A DNA stretch of 64,000 nucleotides from Rheinheimera salexigens (GTDB lineage Bacteria; Pseudomonadota; Gammaproteobacteria; Enterobacterales; Alteromonadaceae), in NCBI RefSeq assembly GCF_001752395.1, contig NZ_MKEK01000001.1, forward strand, positions 1,167,044 through 1,231,043, written 5' to 3'. The notes beneath the pieces are model-generated. The model was not told the DNA's origin. It saw nothing but the letters and a program-made list of their open reading frames with translations, and did not search any database. Shown piece after piece: positions 26,693-35,987 of the stretch. Every line of letters starts with the position of its first letter. Position 1 is the first letter of the stretch. The position numbers and the translations under genes were made by a program.

Positions 26693-28324
26693 CTACTTAA
26701 TAGCGGTCAAGCCTTGTACGCTTTGTTCTATAATCTGTTGTGGCATAAAACTGTCGGCACTCGACTCTTTCATTGGTTGCTCAAACTTTTCCGGTGCGCC
26801 GCCATTAATTAAGCTACCCGGTGTTAAGTTAAGATAAATCTGATCAAAACGCCGAACCTCAGTTTCACTTATACGCCTAAACACATGCGAGCGATTTAAC
26901 TCTGACATATGGCGCATGCCCGCAGCTGCAATCATCTCCATACTGGCTTTTACCGTTTCTTTATGAAAACGCGCAACGCGCTCAGCTTTACTTTCAACGA
27001 CTAAGCCTCGGGCTAAGGCTGGGTTTTGCGTGGCCACACCGGTTGGACATTTATTGGTATGACACTCTAACGATTGCACACAGCCAAGGGCGATCATCAT
27101 ACCGCGGGCGCTATTACAAATATCGGCGCCAACAGCAATGTTTTTAACAATATTAAAACCAGTAAAAACTTTACCGCTGGCAATAACCTTAATTTGTTTC
27201 TTTAAATTAAAGCCAACTAACACATCACAAACAAAGACTAACGCTTCACGCAAAGGCATGCCTATCGAGTTAGCAAACTCTAGTGGTGCAGCACCAGTAC
27301 CGCCTTCACCGCCATCAACGGTGATAAAGTCGGGTGCAAAACCGGTTGCTAGCATGGCTTTACACAAAGCAATAAATTCGCTGGTGCGGCCAATAGCTAA
27401 CTTAATACCCACAGGTTTGCCACCCGATAATTCACGGACTTGCTGAATAAAATGCATCATTTCTTTTGGCGTACTAAACGCACTATGGCTGGGCGGAGAG
27501 TCGACTTGGGTTTTAGGTTCAACTAAGCGAATACGGGCAATTTCATTGGTGTTTTTATGCGCCGGTAAAATACCACCGTGACCCGGTTTAGCCCCTTGCG
27601 ACAATTTAATTTCGATCATTTTAATGGATGGCTTAGTGGCAACTTGGCGAAAAGCTTCAGCAGCAAAATTACCTTGGGCGTCGCGGCAACCAAAATAACC
27701 GGTACCAATTTGCCAGACTAAATCGCCGCCAAACTCTAAGTGATAATCGCTGACACTGCCTTCACCGGTATTATGATAAAAACCGCCTAATGCCGCGCCT
27801 TTATTTAAGGCACGAATGGCATTATTACTTAAGGCACCAAAACTCATGGCTGAAATATTAAAAATACTGGCATCATAAGGTTGGGTGCAATGTGGACCGC
27901 CTACAGTTACTTTGGTCGCAGGGTGATGATCAGCATGGTGCTTAGCTGCTAGGGAGTGACCAATCCACTCATAACCCACCCGGTGAGTGTCTAACTTAGT
28001 GCCATAGGGAGTGGAATCTAAACTGCCTTTGGCTCTTTGGTAAATAACGGAGCGGTGCATCCGGTTAATTGGGGTGCCATCCGTTTCAGACTCAAATAAA
28101 TATTGGCGGACAAAAGGACGAATAAACTCCATCGTCCATCGAGCATGGCCAACGACTGGATAGTTACGTAACAAACTATGGCGGCGTTGAAAAATATCTA
28201 CTATGCCACGAATAATCAAAGGGATAACAATAACTAAGGCCCATAATATTGGCTGCCAAAGTATGCTAATTAAGCCAATGATTAGCAGGGTAATAATAGA
28301 AGTTATAACAAAAGCTCGCCGCAT
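26693..28324 (-). CDS. FMN-binding glutamate synthase-family protein, membrane-anchored
   Basis: The 543-residue protein resembles the FMN/glutamate synthase domain of GltB but stands alone. The start is ATG 28324 (MRRAFVITS); an in-frame TTG 33 nt upstream would add eleven residues. Two hydrophobic segments at residues ~7-40 anchor it. FMN-domain signatures include VDGGEGGTGAAP, GADICNSARGMMIALGC and the cysteine-containing CHTNKCPTGVATQ, which ligands an iron-sulfur cluster in true glutamate synthases. The glutaminase and NADPH subunits are absent, so it is not a complete glutamate synthase. Its substrate is unknown. It is convergent with gsk. Confidence 0.88.
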   Translation of the reverse strand: MRRAFVITSIITLLIIGLISILWQPILWALVIVIPLIIRGIVDIFQRRHSLLRNYPVVGHARWTMEFIRPFVRQYLFESETDGTPINRMHRSVIYQRAKGSLDSTPYGTKLDTHRVGYEWIGHSLAAKHHADHHPATKVTVGGPHCTQPYDASIFNISAMSFGALSNNAIRALNKGAALGGFYHNTGEGSVSDYHLEFGGDLVWQIGTGYFGCRDAQGNFAAEAFRQVATKPSIKMIEIKLSQGAKPGHGGILPAHKNTNEIARIRLVEPKTQVDSPPSHSAFSTPKEMMHFIQQVRELSGGKPVGIKLAIGRTSEFIALCKAMLATGFAPDFITVDGGEGGTGAAPLEFANSIGMPLREALVFVCDVLVGFNLKKQIKVIASGKVFTGFNIVKNIAVGADICNSARGMMIALGCVQSLECHTNKCPTGVATQNPALARGLVVESKAERVARFHKETVKASMEMIAAAGMRHMSELNRSHVFRRISETEVRRFDQIYLNLTPGSLINGGAPEKFEQPMKESSADSFMPQQIIEQSVQGLTAIK

Positions 28325-28391
28325 AGTAATTCCACTTAATGTTAGGTAAAAGCTCAATCTTGATATTTTACAGTAGTCTATTTACTGTAAA

Positions 28392-29465
28392 TTATGTAGG
28401 TTGAAATACTGACTGCAGTAATTTAAAGCTACCGTTATCGGCATCCATTTCTACTTTAGCGCCAACCGGCACAATAAACTGTTTTTGAATATGACCTATC
28501 ATAGCACCACGATAAGCCGGTATATTTAAGGGCTTAATATGATCATCAAAAATTTGGTCCATGGTTAACCAACCATAGCCTCCAGTTGGGCGACAACTGG
28601 TACACTCACCAAATATAAAGCCGGCTAATTTATCTAAGGCACCCATCAACTTTAAGGTGCTTAGCATGCGGTCAACCCGATACGGGGCTTCTTCTACATC
28701 TTCAACAAATAAAATTTTATCCGTAAAATCAGGTAAGTAGGGCGAGCCGGCTAATGATGTTAGCACGGTTAAGTTACCGCCAATAATTTCGCCTTGTACC
28801 TTACCGCCAGTGATAGTGACAATACGATTTTGCCGTGCAGCTAGTTCATCTTTCGTTTCAATAACATTTTGGTACTGCATTTGTTCGCGTTGAAAAAATA
28901 CTCGTCTAAACTGATCGGCATTAAAGCTATTCCAGCTGCCGGTACCATTAGGGCCATGAAAGGTAATTAAACCCGTTTGGGCATGAATAGCATTATGTAA
29001 GGCAGTAATATCAGAGTAACCCAGTAGCGTTTTAGGATTGTTTTTAATCAGCGCATAATCTAGTAAGGGTAGTACGCGTGCAGCACCAGAACCGCCACGT
29101 AAACAAATAATAGCTTTAACCTCATTATCGGCAAACATAGCATTAATATCATTAGCACGTTGTTGATCAGTACCGGCTAAATGGCCACGCCGGGAAGTGA
29201 GATGTTGACCTACTTTTACTTTAAGGCCCAGCGCCTGCATCACTTCAGTGGCGATTTGCACATCGAGTAAATTATCGGTGGCTTTAGAGGGGCTTACTAA
29301 AGCCACGGTATCACCTGGGTTAAAGGCTATTGGTAATAACTGAGCAGGTGCAGCTAGCGCTTGATTAGATTTGGCGCTGGGTGCGGCAATAACATTGGCA
29401 CAACTTGCTAAGGGTATAAAACTGGCAGCTACAGCACAGCTTTTAATAAATTGACGTTTATCCAT
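28392..29465 (-). CDS. LD-carboxypeptidase (peptidase S66), exported
   Basis: This enzyme removes the terminal D-alanine from muropeptide tetrapeptides during peptidoglycan recycling. The 357-residue protein has the nucleophile motif LLGYSDITAL (Ser151), VEDVEEAPYRVDRML with the catalytic glutamate, and a late GHIQKQFIVPVG histidine. Unlike cytoplasmic E. coli LdcA it has an export signal: DKRQFIK, a hydrophobic run, then LASC with Cys22, consistent with a lipoprotein and possibly a Tat-type signal with Lys-Arg in place of Arg-Arg. It would therefore act in the periplasm. It lies downstream of srmB on the same strand and 67 nt upstream of the FMN protein. Confidence 0.88.
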   Translation of the reverse strand: MDKRQFIKSCAVAASFIPLASCANVIAAPSAKSNQALAAPAQLLPIAFNPGDTVALVSPSKATDNLLDVQIATEVMQALGLKVKVGQHLTSRRGHLAGTDQQRANDINAMFADNEVKAIICLRGGSGAARVLPLLDYALIKNNPKTLLGYSDITALHNAIHAQTGLITFHGPNGTGSWNSFNADQFRRVFFQREQMQYQNVIETKDELAARQNRIVTITGGKVQGEIIGGNLTVLTSLAGSPYLPDFTDKILFVEDVEEAPYRVDRMLSTLKLMGALDKLAGFIFGECTSCRPTGGYGWLTMDQIFDDHIKPLNIPAYRGAMIGHIQKQFIVPVGAKVEMDADNGSFKLLQSVFQPT

Positions 29466-29553
29466 TAGTTATCTCCATTATGTGAATAAAATATACGCGT
29501 TTATCAATAGCAGTTTTAAAAATAAATTACAGTATAGCTGAACGGAAAAGCGA

Positions 29554-29587
29554 TAGCTGCCACCGTTTTTGCGAGCGGTAGCAGCTA
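29554..29587 (-). terminator. Possible terminator downstream of srmB
   Basis: TAGCTGC (29554-29560) pairs with GCAGCTA (29581-29587), with an inner CCG/CGG. Read on the minus strand, the stem is followed by TCGCTTTTCC, a weak U-tract. It lies between the srmB stop and the LD-carboxypeptidase gene. Confidence 0.4.
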
Positions 29588-29608
29588 GAGGGAAGGGGAT
29601 ATAAGCTG

Positions 29609-30820
29609 TTATTTTTTCGCTTTTTTAGCGGTTTTTTTCTTGGCAACTTTTTTCTTTTTTACCGGCACTTTAGCGGCTTTATGTTTTGGTTTTAATTCTG
29701 CAATCACTCGGGCTTTTAAGCGTTGTTCAGTGTAACGCTCAATTTTGGCTAACACTGCCATATCATGGGCTTCAACTAAAGAAATCGCGATACCTTTTTT
29801 ACCCGCACGACCGGTGCGGCCAATCCGATGAATATAGGTATCGGCAGTGCGCGGTAAGTCAAAGTTAATAACATGGCTAATATCATCCATGTCTAAACCT
29901 CGAGCGGCAATATCTGTTGCTAACAATATGGATACACGACCTTGGCTAAAGCGTTCTACAGCTTGCATCCGTTTATCTTGTGGCATTTCACCTTGTAGCC
30001 AAGCACAACGTAAACCTGCAGTTTCCAATTGGCCGGTTAAACTGGCTAAACGCTCACGGGTTTTTATAAACACGATGGCTTTGCTGACATCTTCTTGTTT
30101 TAATAAGTGGATTAACAATGCCAATTTATGTTGGGCATCATCAGCTAAATGGGTCCATTGGATAATTTTAGCATTTTCTTTACGAGATGGAGTGGCTTCA
30201 ATTCGTTTAGGCTCTTTTAATGCATGGGAAGCAAAACGCTCTAAAGCAGGGCCTTCTAGGGTTGCTGAGAATAATAAGGTTTGGCGACGACGACGCGCTT
30301 CTAAAATAATCCGGTTCATTTCACCGACAAAACCCATGTCTAACATCCGATCCGCTTCATCTAAAATTAGCAGTTCTACTTCATCCGCTTGGAAGCTTTC
30401 TTCATCTAGATATTCAGTTAAACGGCCTGGAGTAGCAATTAAAATATCATTGTTTTTTTCTAAGGTATCTTTATGGCTACCATAGTTAATCCCGCCTGTG
30501 ATCACGCCAACATTTAGCGTGGTATGCTGACTGAAAAATTTAAATTCGTTATAAATTTGATAAGCCAATTCACGGGTAGGTGTCATCACTAACACGCGAG
30601 CGAAGCCAGGATCTCTGCGCCCAAAATCCAGTAAGTATTGGATGGCCGGTAATACAAAGGCCAGTGTTTTACCGGTACCTGTTGGCGCGCTGGCTAATAA
30701 GTCTAAGCCTTCCAATGCTAATGGAATTGCCATTTCTTGAATCAAAGTCGGTGCTTCGTAGCCACGCACAGATATGGCACGATTTAGCGCATCGTCCAGT
30801 TGAAAATCGGCAAAATTCAT
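29609..30820 (-). CDS. srmB: DEAD-box RNA helicase SrmB
   Basis: SrmB assists early assembly of the large ribosomal subunit. The 403-residue protein has the Q motif PTLIQEMAIP, Walker A APTGTGKT near residue 44, LILDEADRMLDMGF, SAT in LLFSATLEG and the terminal HRIGRTGRAG. The C terminus is a short lysine-rich tail (KVPVKKKKVAKK and similar) for RNA contact. It is divergent from trmN6 exactly as srmB is from yfiC in enterobacteria, which decides the assignment among DEAD-box paralogues. The spacing to trmN6 is only about 80 nt. Confidence 0.93.
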   Translation of the reverse strand: MNFADFQLDDALNRAISVRGYEAPTLIQEMAIPLALEGLDLLASAPTGTGKTLAFVLPAIQYLLDFGRRDPGFARVLVMTPTRELAYQIYNEFKFFSQHTTLNVGVITGGINYGSHKDTLEKNNDILIATPGRLTEYLDEESFQADEVELLILDEADRMLDMGFVGEMNRIILEARRRRQTLLFSATLEGPALERFASHALKEPKRIEATPSRKENAKIIQWTHLADDAQHKLALLIHLLKQEDVSKAIVFIKTRERLASLTGQLETAGLRCAWLQGEMPQDKRMQAVERFSQGRVSILLATDIAARGLDMDDISHVINFDLPRTADTYIHRIGRTGRAGKKGIAISLVEAHDMAVLAKIERYTEQRLKARVIAELKPKHKAAKVPVKKKKVAKKKTAKKAKK

Positions 30821-30899
30821 AACGTATCCTTTAACAAAAAAAGTTGCTAGCCAGTGACAGCAACAACATCAGGTCGTAAACTGGCGACCGGAGGTGCTG

Positions 30900-31640
30900 A
30901 TGTCAGCAGGTTTTCAGTGTAAACAGTTTTATATAGCTCATGACCGTTGTGCGATGAAAGTTGGCACTGACGGTTTATTGCTTGGTGCTTGGGCACCGCT
31001 TAGCAAAAATAACGTAGTTACTACTAGCGGTAACATCCTTGATATTGGTGCGGGTAGCGGCTTAATTAGTGTAATGCTGGCGCAACGTAGTCAAGGTTTA
31101 CTGCCTATTACTGCTATCGAACTCGATAGTGCTGCAGCAGAGCAAGCTAAAGAAAATATTAGCGTTAGTCCATGGCCTAATAGTATTCGTTTATTAACGG
31201 CGGATATTCTAGCCTATCAGCCTACAGAACGTTACCGTTTAATCGTATCTAACCCACCTTTTTTTCAGCAATCGATGCCGGCTGCGCAGTTAAGCCGACA
31301 TTTAGCCCGGCATACTGATAGTTTACCCTTTAATCGTTTGCTAGAAAAAGCGGCGACAATGTTAAAGCCTGAAGGTGTATTAGCCTTAATTTTGCCTTAT
31401 ACCGGTATTGAACAATTTATTACCTTAGCCCAAAGCTTAGGCTGGCAGTTGCAACAGCATTGTGTGGTCTTTAGTAAATTGAATAAACCGCAGCGCAGTT
31501 TAATTAGCTTTGTGTATGGCATCAGTGACAAGCCGTTACAAAATAGTCAATTACTGATCCACAACCCTGATGGCAGCTACACGGCGCAATATCAGCAACT
31601 ACTAGGTGATTTTTATTTGAAGTTCCCTAGCTCGTTATAA
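30900..31640 (+). CDS. trmN6: tRNA1(Val) (adenine(37)-N6)-methyltransferase
   Basis: TrmN6 (YfiC) methylates A37 of valine tRNA. The ATG at 30900 sits five bases after a strong GGAGG, so it is preferred over the GTG at 30894; the protein is 246 residues. The SAM-binding block ILDIGAGSGLISVMLAQR and the N6-adenine catalytic motif SNPPFF are present. It begins GFQCKQFYIAHDRCAMKVGTD, as in the family. Its 3' end overlaps that of fldB by 6 nt in a convergent arrangement. Confidence 0.95.
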   Translation: MSAGFQCKQFYIAHDRCAMKVGTDGLLLGAWAPLSKNNVVTTSGNILDIGAGSGLISVMLAQRSQGLLPITAIELDSAAAEQAKENISVSPWPNSIRLLTADILAYQPTERYRLIVSNPPFFQQSMPAAQLSRHLARHTDSLPFNRLLEKAATMLKPEGVLALILPYTGIEQFITLAQSLGWQLQQHCVVFSKLNKPQRSLISFVYGISDKPLQNSQLLIHNPDGSYTAQYQQLLGDFYLKFPSSL

Positions 31641-32153
31641 TACTTGAGTGATCTCTTCTAAAATTTGATTTATCCAATCATTTAGCCTCTGATCAGTAAG
31701 ATCATATTGATTGTCTTCATCTAGCGCTAAACCATAAAACCATTCGCCGTCATCGGTTACTGCTTTAGACGCAATAAAGTCATAGTCAGCTGTAGGCCAA
31801 AAGCCAATCCGCTTGGTGGTTTGCGGTGCTATTTCATCATGCAGCATGCCTACTGCATCTATAAACCATTCAGCATAACCGACTTGATCGCCCATGCCAT
31901 AAATGGCAATAATTTTATCAGTAAGATCAATATCTTTAATCTCTGGCCAATGCGCTTCCCAATCTTCTTGAATTTCACCGAAATCCCAAGTCGATAAACC
32001 TAAAATTAAAATGTCATACTCGGCCATTTTAGTAAAAGGTACATGCTTTATATTGCACAGCTCAACATGGTCTGCACCAATTAGCGCCTGAATTTTCTCT
32101 GCTACTATTTCGGTATAGCAGGTGGTTGAGCCATAAAACAAACCGATTTTCAT
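31635..32153 (-). CDS. fldB: Flavodoxin FldB
   Basis: FldB is a small FMN electron carrier. The start is ATG 32153 (MKIGLFYGSTTCYTE), giving 172 residues, the usual length; the in-frame start seven codons upstream is less likely. The phosphate-binding loop YGSTTCYTE (residues ~7-15), the flavin-shielding LSTWDFGEIQEDWEA and YGMGDQVGYAEWF are all typical. It is divergent from xerD, as fldB is in E. coli, supporting FldB rather than FldA. Confidence 0.94.
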   Translation of the reverse strand: MKIGLFYGSTTCYTEIVAEKIQALIGADHVELCNIKHVPFTKMAEYDILILGLSTWDFGEIQEDWEAHWPEIKDIDLTDKIIAIYGMGDQVGYAEWFIDAVGMLHDEIAPQTTKRIGFWPTADYDFIASKAVTDDGEWFYGLALDEDNQYDLTDQRLNDWINQILEEITQVL

Positions 32154-32293
32154 TCTGTTTTCACCAACGGGCATAATTAATTAAAATAAGTTAAAGATAG
32201 CTAAAAAGCATAAATTGGGGCTAGTGTAGCAGAAGCCGAGACCAGGCAAAATCCCGACTTTGCGCCGTGCACCGCTTGAGGTAACATAGTGTA

Positions 32294-33226
32294 ATGAAAA
32301 CAGCCCCCGCGAAAAGCAAACAACTGAAGCCACAGCCAGAAGATTCCGCCGTTATTGCCGAATTTTTACAGCATCTATTTTTAGAAAAAGGCCTAAGTCA
32401 GCATACGCTAAGTGCGTACGGTACCGACTTAACCAAGTTTGCTATTTTTTTAAGGCCGCAACAGGTGTTATTAAACCAGGTTGATAGCTCATTATTAAAT
32501 CAATATTTAGCCCAGCGGGTCGATTTACAGTTTAGTCCTCGCAGTACGTCAAGAGCACTCAGTAGCCTGCGCCAGTTTTATGCTTTTTTGCATCAACAGC
32601 AGCGCATAGCCGATAATCCGCTGGCGCAAATGCTCAACCCGAAAATTGGTCGCAGCTTACCGAAAAGTTTATCTGAGCAAGATGTTGAGCGATTGCTGAA
32701 TACGCCAGATATTAGCGATACAATTCAGTTTCGTGATAAAGCCATGCTAGAAATTTTATATGCCAGTGGTTTACGGGTATCAGAGCTTACGACGCTAAGT
32801 ATGCAGCAGCTTAATTTACAACATGGCTTAATAAGAGTGCGCGGTAAAGGTAATAAAGAACGTTTAGTGCCTATGGGTGAAGAGGCCTTGCATTGGCTTA
32901 GTCGCTACTTAGTTGAAATTAGACCCGTTTTAATGGCAGGTAAAGTACTGGATGTAGTTTTCCCCAGTAGTCGAGCACAGCAAATGACACGGCAAACGTT
33001 CTGGCATCGTATCAAGTTTTATGCAAAGGTAGCGGGTATTAATACTGAGTTATCGCCCCATACGTTACGGCATGCTTTTGCGACCCATTTATTAAACCAT
33101 GGTGCAGACTTGCGTGTTGTGCAAATGTTGTTAGGCCATAGCGATTTATCTACCACGCAGATATATACCCATGTGGCTCAAGCAAGGTTACAAAGCTTGC
33201 ATCAGCAGCATCATCCGCGAGGTTAA
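32294..33226 (+). CDS. xerD: Tyrosine recombinase XerD
   Basis: XerD resolves chromosome dimers at dif with XerC. The 310-residue protein has an N-terminal SAM-like core-binding domain (~20-105) and a C-terminal catalytic domain with Arg161, Lys185, His256, Arg259, His282 and nucleophile Tyr291, all intact. The order xerD-dsbC-recJ-prfB-lysS matches E. coli, so this is the housekeeping recombinase and not a phage integrase. An N-terminal extension of about ten residues (MKTAPAKSKQ) precedes the conserved domain. Confidence 0.97.
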   Translation: MKTAPAKSKQLKPQPEDSAVIAEFLQHLFLEKGLSQHTLSAYGTDLTKFAIFLRPQQVLLNQVDSSLLNQYLAQRVDLQFSPRSTSRALSSLRQFYAFLHQQQRIADNPLAQMLNPKIGRSLPKSLSEQDVERLLNTPDISDTIQFRDKAMLEILYASGLRVSELTTLSMQQLNLQHGLIRVRGKGNKERLVPMGEEALHWLSRYLVEIRPVLMAGKVLDVVFPSSRAQQMTRQTFWHRIKFYAKVAGINTELSPHTLRHAFATHLLNHGADLRVVQMLLGHSDLSTTQIYTHVAQARLQSLHQQHHPRG

Positions 33227-33320
33227 CTCTCATTCTTTGCCACTAGACAGCATTGCGACTAGAAAGCAATTTAAAGCAGCAGTATCAATACTGCGACAGA
33301 ACAGTAGTACAGGAAAAGAC

Positions 33321-34043
33321 ATGCATAAATTATTGTTAGCGTTAATCGGTTTTGGTTTTATCAGTGCAGCGGCAGCCAGTAGTGACAATATTCAAACTGA
33401 AACAAAACAGTATCAGCAGGTACAGCAGCAATTTAAATTGTTGAATCTGAATATTAAAGCGATTTCTGAGTCGCCCGTAAGCGGTTTATTACAGGTATTT
33501 ACCGATAGGGGGCTATTTTTCAGCTCGAAGGATGGTAACTTTTTTATTGACGGCAAAATATATGATTTAAATAACCGTCAGTTGGTAAATGACAGCGTAA
33601 TGCAGCCGTTTATTAAACAGCAATTAGTGGCTATGACGGATCAAGGTATCTTGTATAAAGCTAAAAACGAAAAATACGTTATAGATGTGTTTACCGATCC
33701 TACCTGTGGCTATTGCCGTAAATTACATAACGATATGCAAGCTTATAACGATGCGGGTATTAGTGTGCGTTATTTAGCCTTTCCACGTGGTGGCGAGAAC
33801 TCAGCAACCTTTTTACAAATGCAGCATATCTGGTGTAGCAAAGACAGCAAAGCGGCAATGAATGCAGCAAAAAAAGGCGATAAAGTAGCCGCCACAATGT
33901 GCACCAACTCAGTTCAGCAGCAATATAAGTTGGGTGAATCATTTGGTATTACCGGCACGCCAGCAATAGTGTTACCCAGTGGCCGTTTAATTCCGGGTTA
34001 TCAGCCTTTGCCACAGTTATTGGCGCAATTGGCTCAAGAATAA
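33321..34043 (+). CDS. dsbC: Thiol:disulfide interchange protein DsbC
   Basis: DsbC is a periplasmic disulfide isomerase kept reduced by DsbD. The start is ATG 33321, preceded by AGGAAAAGAC; the longer upstream frame is an overlap with xerD. The 240-residue protein has a signal peptide (residues 1-18, ending SAAAA), an N-terminal dimerisation domain, and a thioredoxin fold with the CGYC active site at Cys129-Cys132. A second cysteine pair lies in HIWCSKDS and ATMCTN. The cis-proline motif GTPAIVLPSG is present. The operon position between xerD and recJ is conserved. Confidence 0.96.
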   Translation: MHKLLLALIGFGFISAAAASSDNIQTETKQYQQVQQQFKLLNLNIKAISESPVSGLLQVFTDRGLFFSSKDGNFFIDGKIYDLNNRQLVNDSVMQPFIKQQLVAMTDQGILYKAKNEKYVIDVFTDPTCGYCRKLHNDMQAYNDAGISVRYLAFPRGGENSATFLQMQHIWCSKDSKAAMNAAKKGDKVAATMCTNSVQQQYKLGESFGITGTPAIVLPSGRLIPGYQPLPQLLAQLAQE

Positions 34044-34093
34044 CGAGCACTAGTAAATCTAATACCAGTATAACTAACTCAAGAGTAGGCTAA

Positions 34094-35836
34094 ATGACCG
34101 CTGTAAAACGTCAGATCATGCAACGCCAACTGCCAACAATCTTGCCGCAGTTGGCTGCGAATATGCATCCAGTGCTGCAACGAATTTATGCCAGCCGAGG
34201 TGTCAAAACCTTAGATGAACTGCAACGCAGTGCTGCGGGTTTGTTGCCTTTTCAGTCGTTAAAAGGCATTGAGGCGGCGGTTAAATTACTTGAGCAAGCT
34301 TTAACTTCTCAGCAACAAATTGTTATTGTCGGAGATTTTGATGCCGACGGTGCTACTAGTACGGCAGTATTATTAACCGGACTTAAAGCGCTAGGTTTTC
34401 GCTTTGTTGAATATTTAGTCCCCAACCGGTTTGAATATGGCTATGGTTTAACTCCAGAAATGGCCGAATTAGCCGTTGGCCAAGGTGCAGAGCTAATTAT
34501 TACTGTTGATAACGGTATCTCAGCATTAGAAGGCGTAGCGTTGGCCAAAAAAGCTGGGGTTAAGGTGTTAGTAACAGATCACCACCTTGCTGGCGCTGAA
34601 TTACCTGATGCTGATGCCATTGTTAATCCTAACCAGCCAGGTTGTGAATTTCCCAGTAAGGCGTTAGCCGGTGTTGGCGTGGCATTTTATGTATTAATGG
34701 CGCTGCGAAGCCATTTACGTCAGCAACAGTATTTTAGCCAACACAATATTGCTGAACCTAATTTAGCCGAGTTACTTGATTTGGTTGCACTTGGCACCGT
34801 AGCCGATGTAGTGCCATTAGACAGTAATAATCGTATTTTAGTCCATCAAGGTTTAATGCGTATTCGTAGTGGTAAATGCCGCCCGGGTATTCAAGCCTTA
34901 ATTGATGTGGCTAATCGTACTACCGCTAAGCTTACAGCTGCTGATTTTGGCTTTGCTTTAGCACCCAGGTTAAATGCTGCTGGCCGATTAGATGATATGT
35001 CGATAGGTATTAGCTGCTTGCTAACACAAGATATCGGGTTAGCACGGCAATATGCAGCTGAATTAGATAGCTTAAATGTCGAGCGGCGGGCGATTGAACA
35101 AAGCATGCAAGTCGAAGCCCAAGCTTTTTTATCCCAATTATCTTTTGACGGTGCAGAGCTACCAGAATGTTTATGCTTATATCAACATGACTGGCATCAA
35201 GGCGTGATTGGTATTTTAGCCGGGCGAATAAAAGAGCAGTTTCACCGGCCAACTATCGCTTTTGCGCAAGGCGATGACGGCGAGTTAAAAGGCTCGGCGC
35301 GGTCCATTGCCGGCTTACATATTCGTGATTTACTGGAGCAAATTTCCAGTCAGTACCCAGGTTTAATTAAAAAGTTTGGTGGTCATGCTATGGCGGCCGG
35401 CTTAACCATAGACGCAGATCGATTAGATACTTTTAAGCTGGCGCTAAACTTAACCGCAAAACAGCTATTAACCGCTGAGCAATTAACTGCAGTGATTTAT
35501 AGCGATGGAGAATTAAGCGCAAATTGTTTTGAGCTTAACTTTGCCCAAATGCTGCAAGATGCAGGACCTTGGGGACAAAGCTTTCCTGAGCCGGTATTTG
35601 ATGGTGAATTTAATTTAATGTCGCAAAAAATGTTAGCCGATCGGCATTTAAAAATGATGCTACAAACCGCTGATGGCAAGCTAGTAGATGCTATTTGGTT
35701 TAATGCTGACAATAAAGCTTGGCCAAATATTAATATCAACAAAGTGAAATTAGCTTATCAGTTAGATATTAATGAATTTCGCGACCGGCAAAATTTACAG
35801 TTAATTGTTCGGCATATGGACGCGGTAACGGATTAA
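34094..35836 (+). CDS. recJ: Single-stranded-DNA-specific exonuclease RecJ
   Basis: RecJ degrades single-stranded DNA 5' to 3' in recombination and repair. The 580-residue protein carries the DHH family motifs: VIVGDFDADGATSTAVLL near residue 80, LVTDHHLAG near 160, and LVALGTVADVVPLD near 230. A DHHA1 region follows with RSIAGLHIRDLLEQI and KFGGHAMAAGLTI. The length is normal. It is 50 nt after dsbC and about 150 nt before prfB. Confidence 0.97.
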   Translation: MTAVKRQIMQRQLPTILPQLAANMHPVLQRIYASRGVKTLDELQRSAAGLLPFQSLKGIEAAVKLLEQALTSQQQIVIVGDFDADGATSTAVLLTGLKALGFRFVEYLVPNRFEYGYGLTPEMAELAVGQGAELIITVDNGISALEGVALAKKAGVKVLVTDHHLAGAELPDADAIVNPNQPGCEFPSKALAGVGVAFYVLMALRSHLRQQQYFSQHNIAEPNLAELLDLVALGTVADVVPLDSNNRILVHQGLMRIRSGKCRPGIQALIDVANRTTAKLTAADFGFALAPRLNAAGRLDDMSIGISCLLTQDIGLARQYAAELDSLNVERRAIEQSMQVEAQAFLSQLSFDGAELPECLCLYQHDWHQGVIGILAGRIKEQFHRPTIAFAQGDDGELKGSARSIAGLHIRDLLEQISSQYPGLIKKFGGHAMAAGLTIDADRLDTFKLALNLTAKQLLTAEQLTAVIYSDGELSANCFELNFAQMLQDAGPWGQSFPEPVFDGEFNLMSQKMLADRHLKMMLQTADGKLVDAIWFNADNKAWPNININKVKLAYQLDINEFRDRQNLQLIVRHMDAVTD

Positions 35837-35987
35837 GCGGCTAATAAAACTGCAGTTGGCGCAAAAATAGCGAATATCTGGCTAATACCAAGTGAAAATA
35901 GCTGAATAGATGGCTGCACTGCCGGCAATAATTTTGCTACAATTGCTGCTTATTTTTTAGTCTTGCTTACAAGGTTACAATTAGCGC

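Noticed and set aside
29847..30485. 212-residue plus-strand frame opposite srmB
   Set aside because: It is fully antisense to a well-supported DEAD-box helicase, rich in Ser/Arg/Lys typical of an antisense frame, with no recognisable domain.
32294..33226. Phage or island integrase
   Set aside because: Catalytic layout and the xerD-dsbC-recJ-prfB-lysS order identify the housekeeping XerD; no attachment site, tRNA or phage genes are near.
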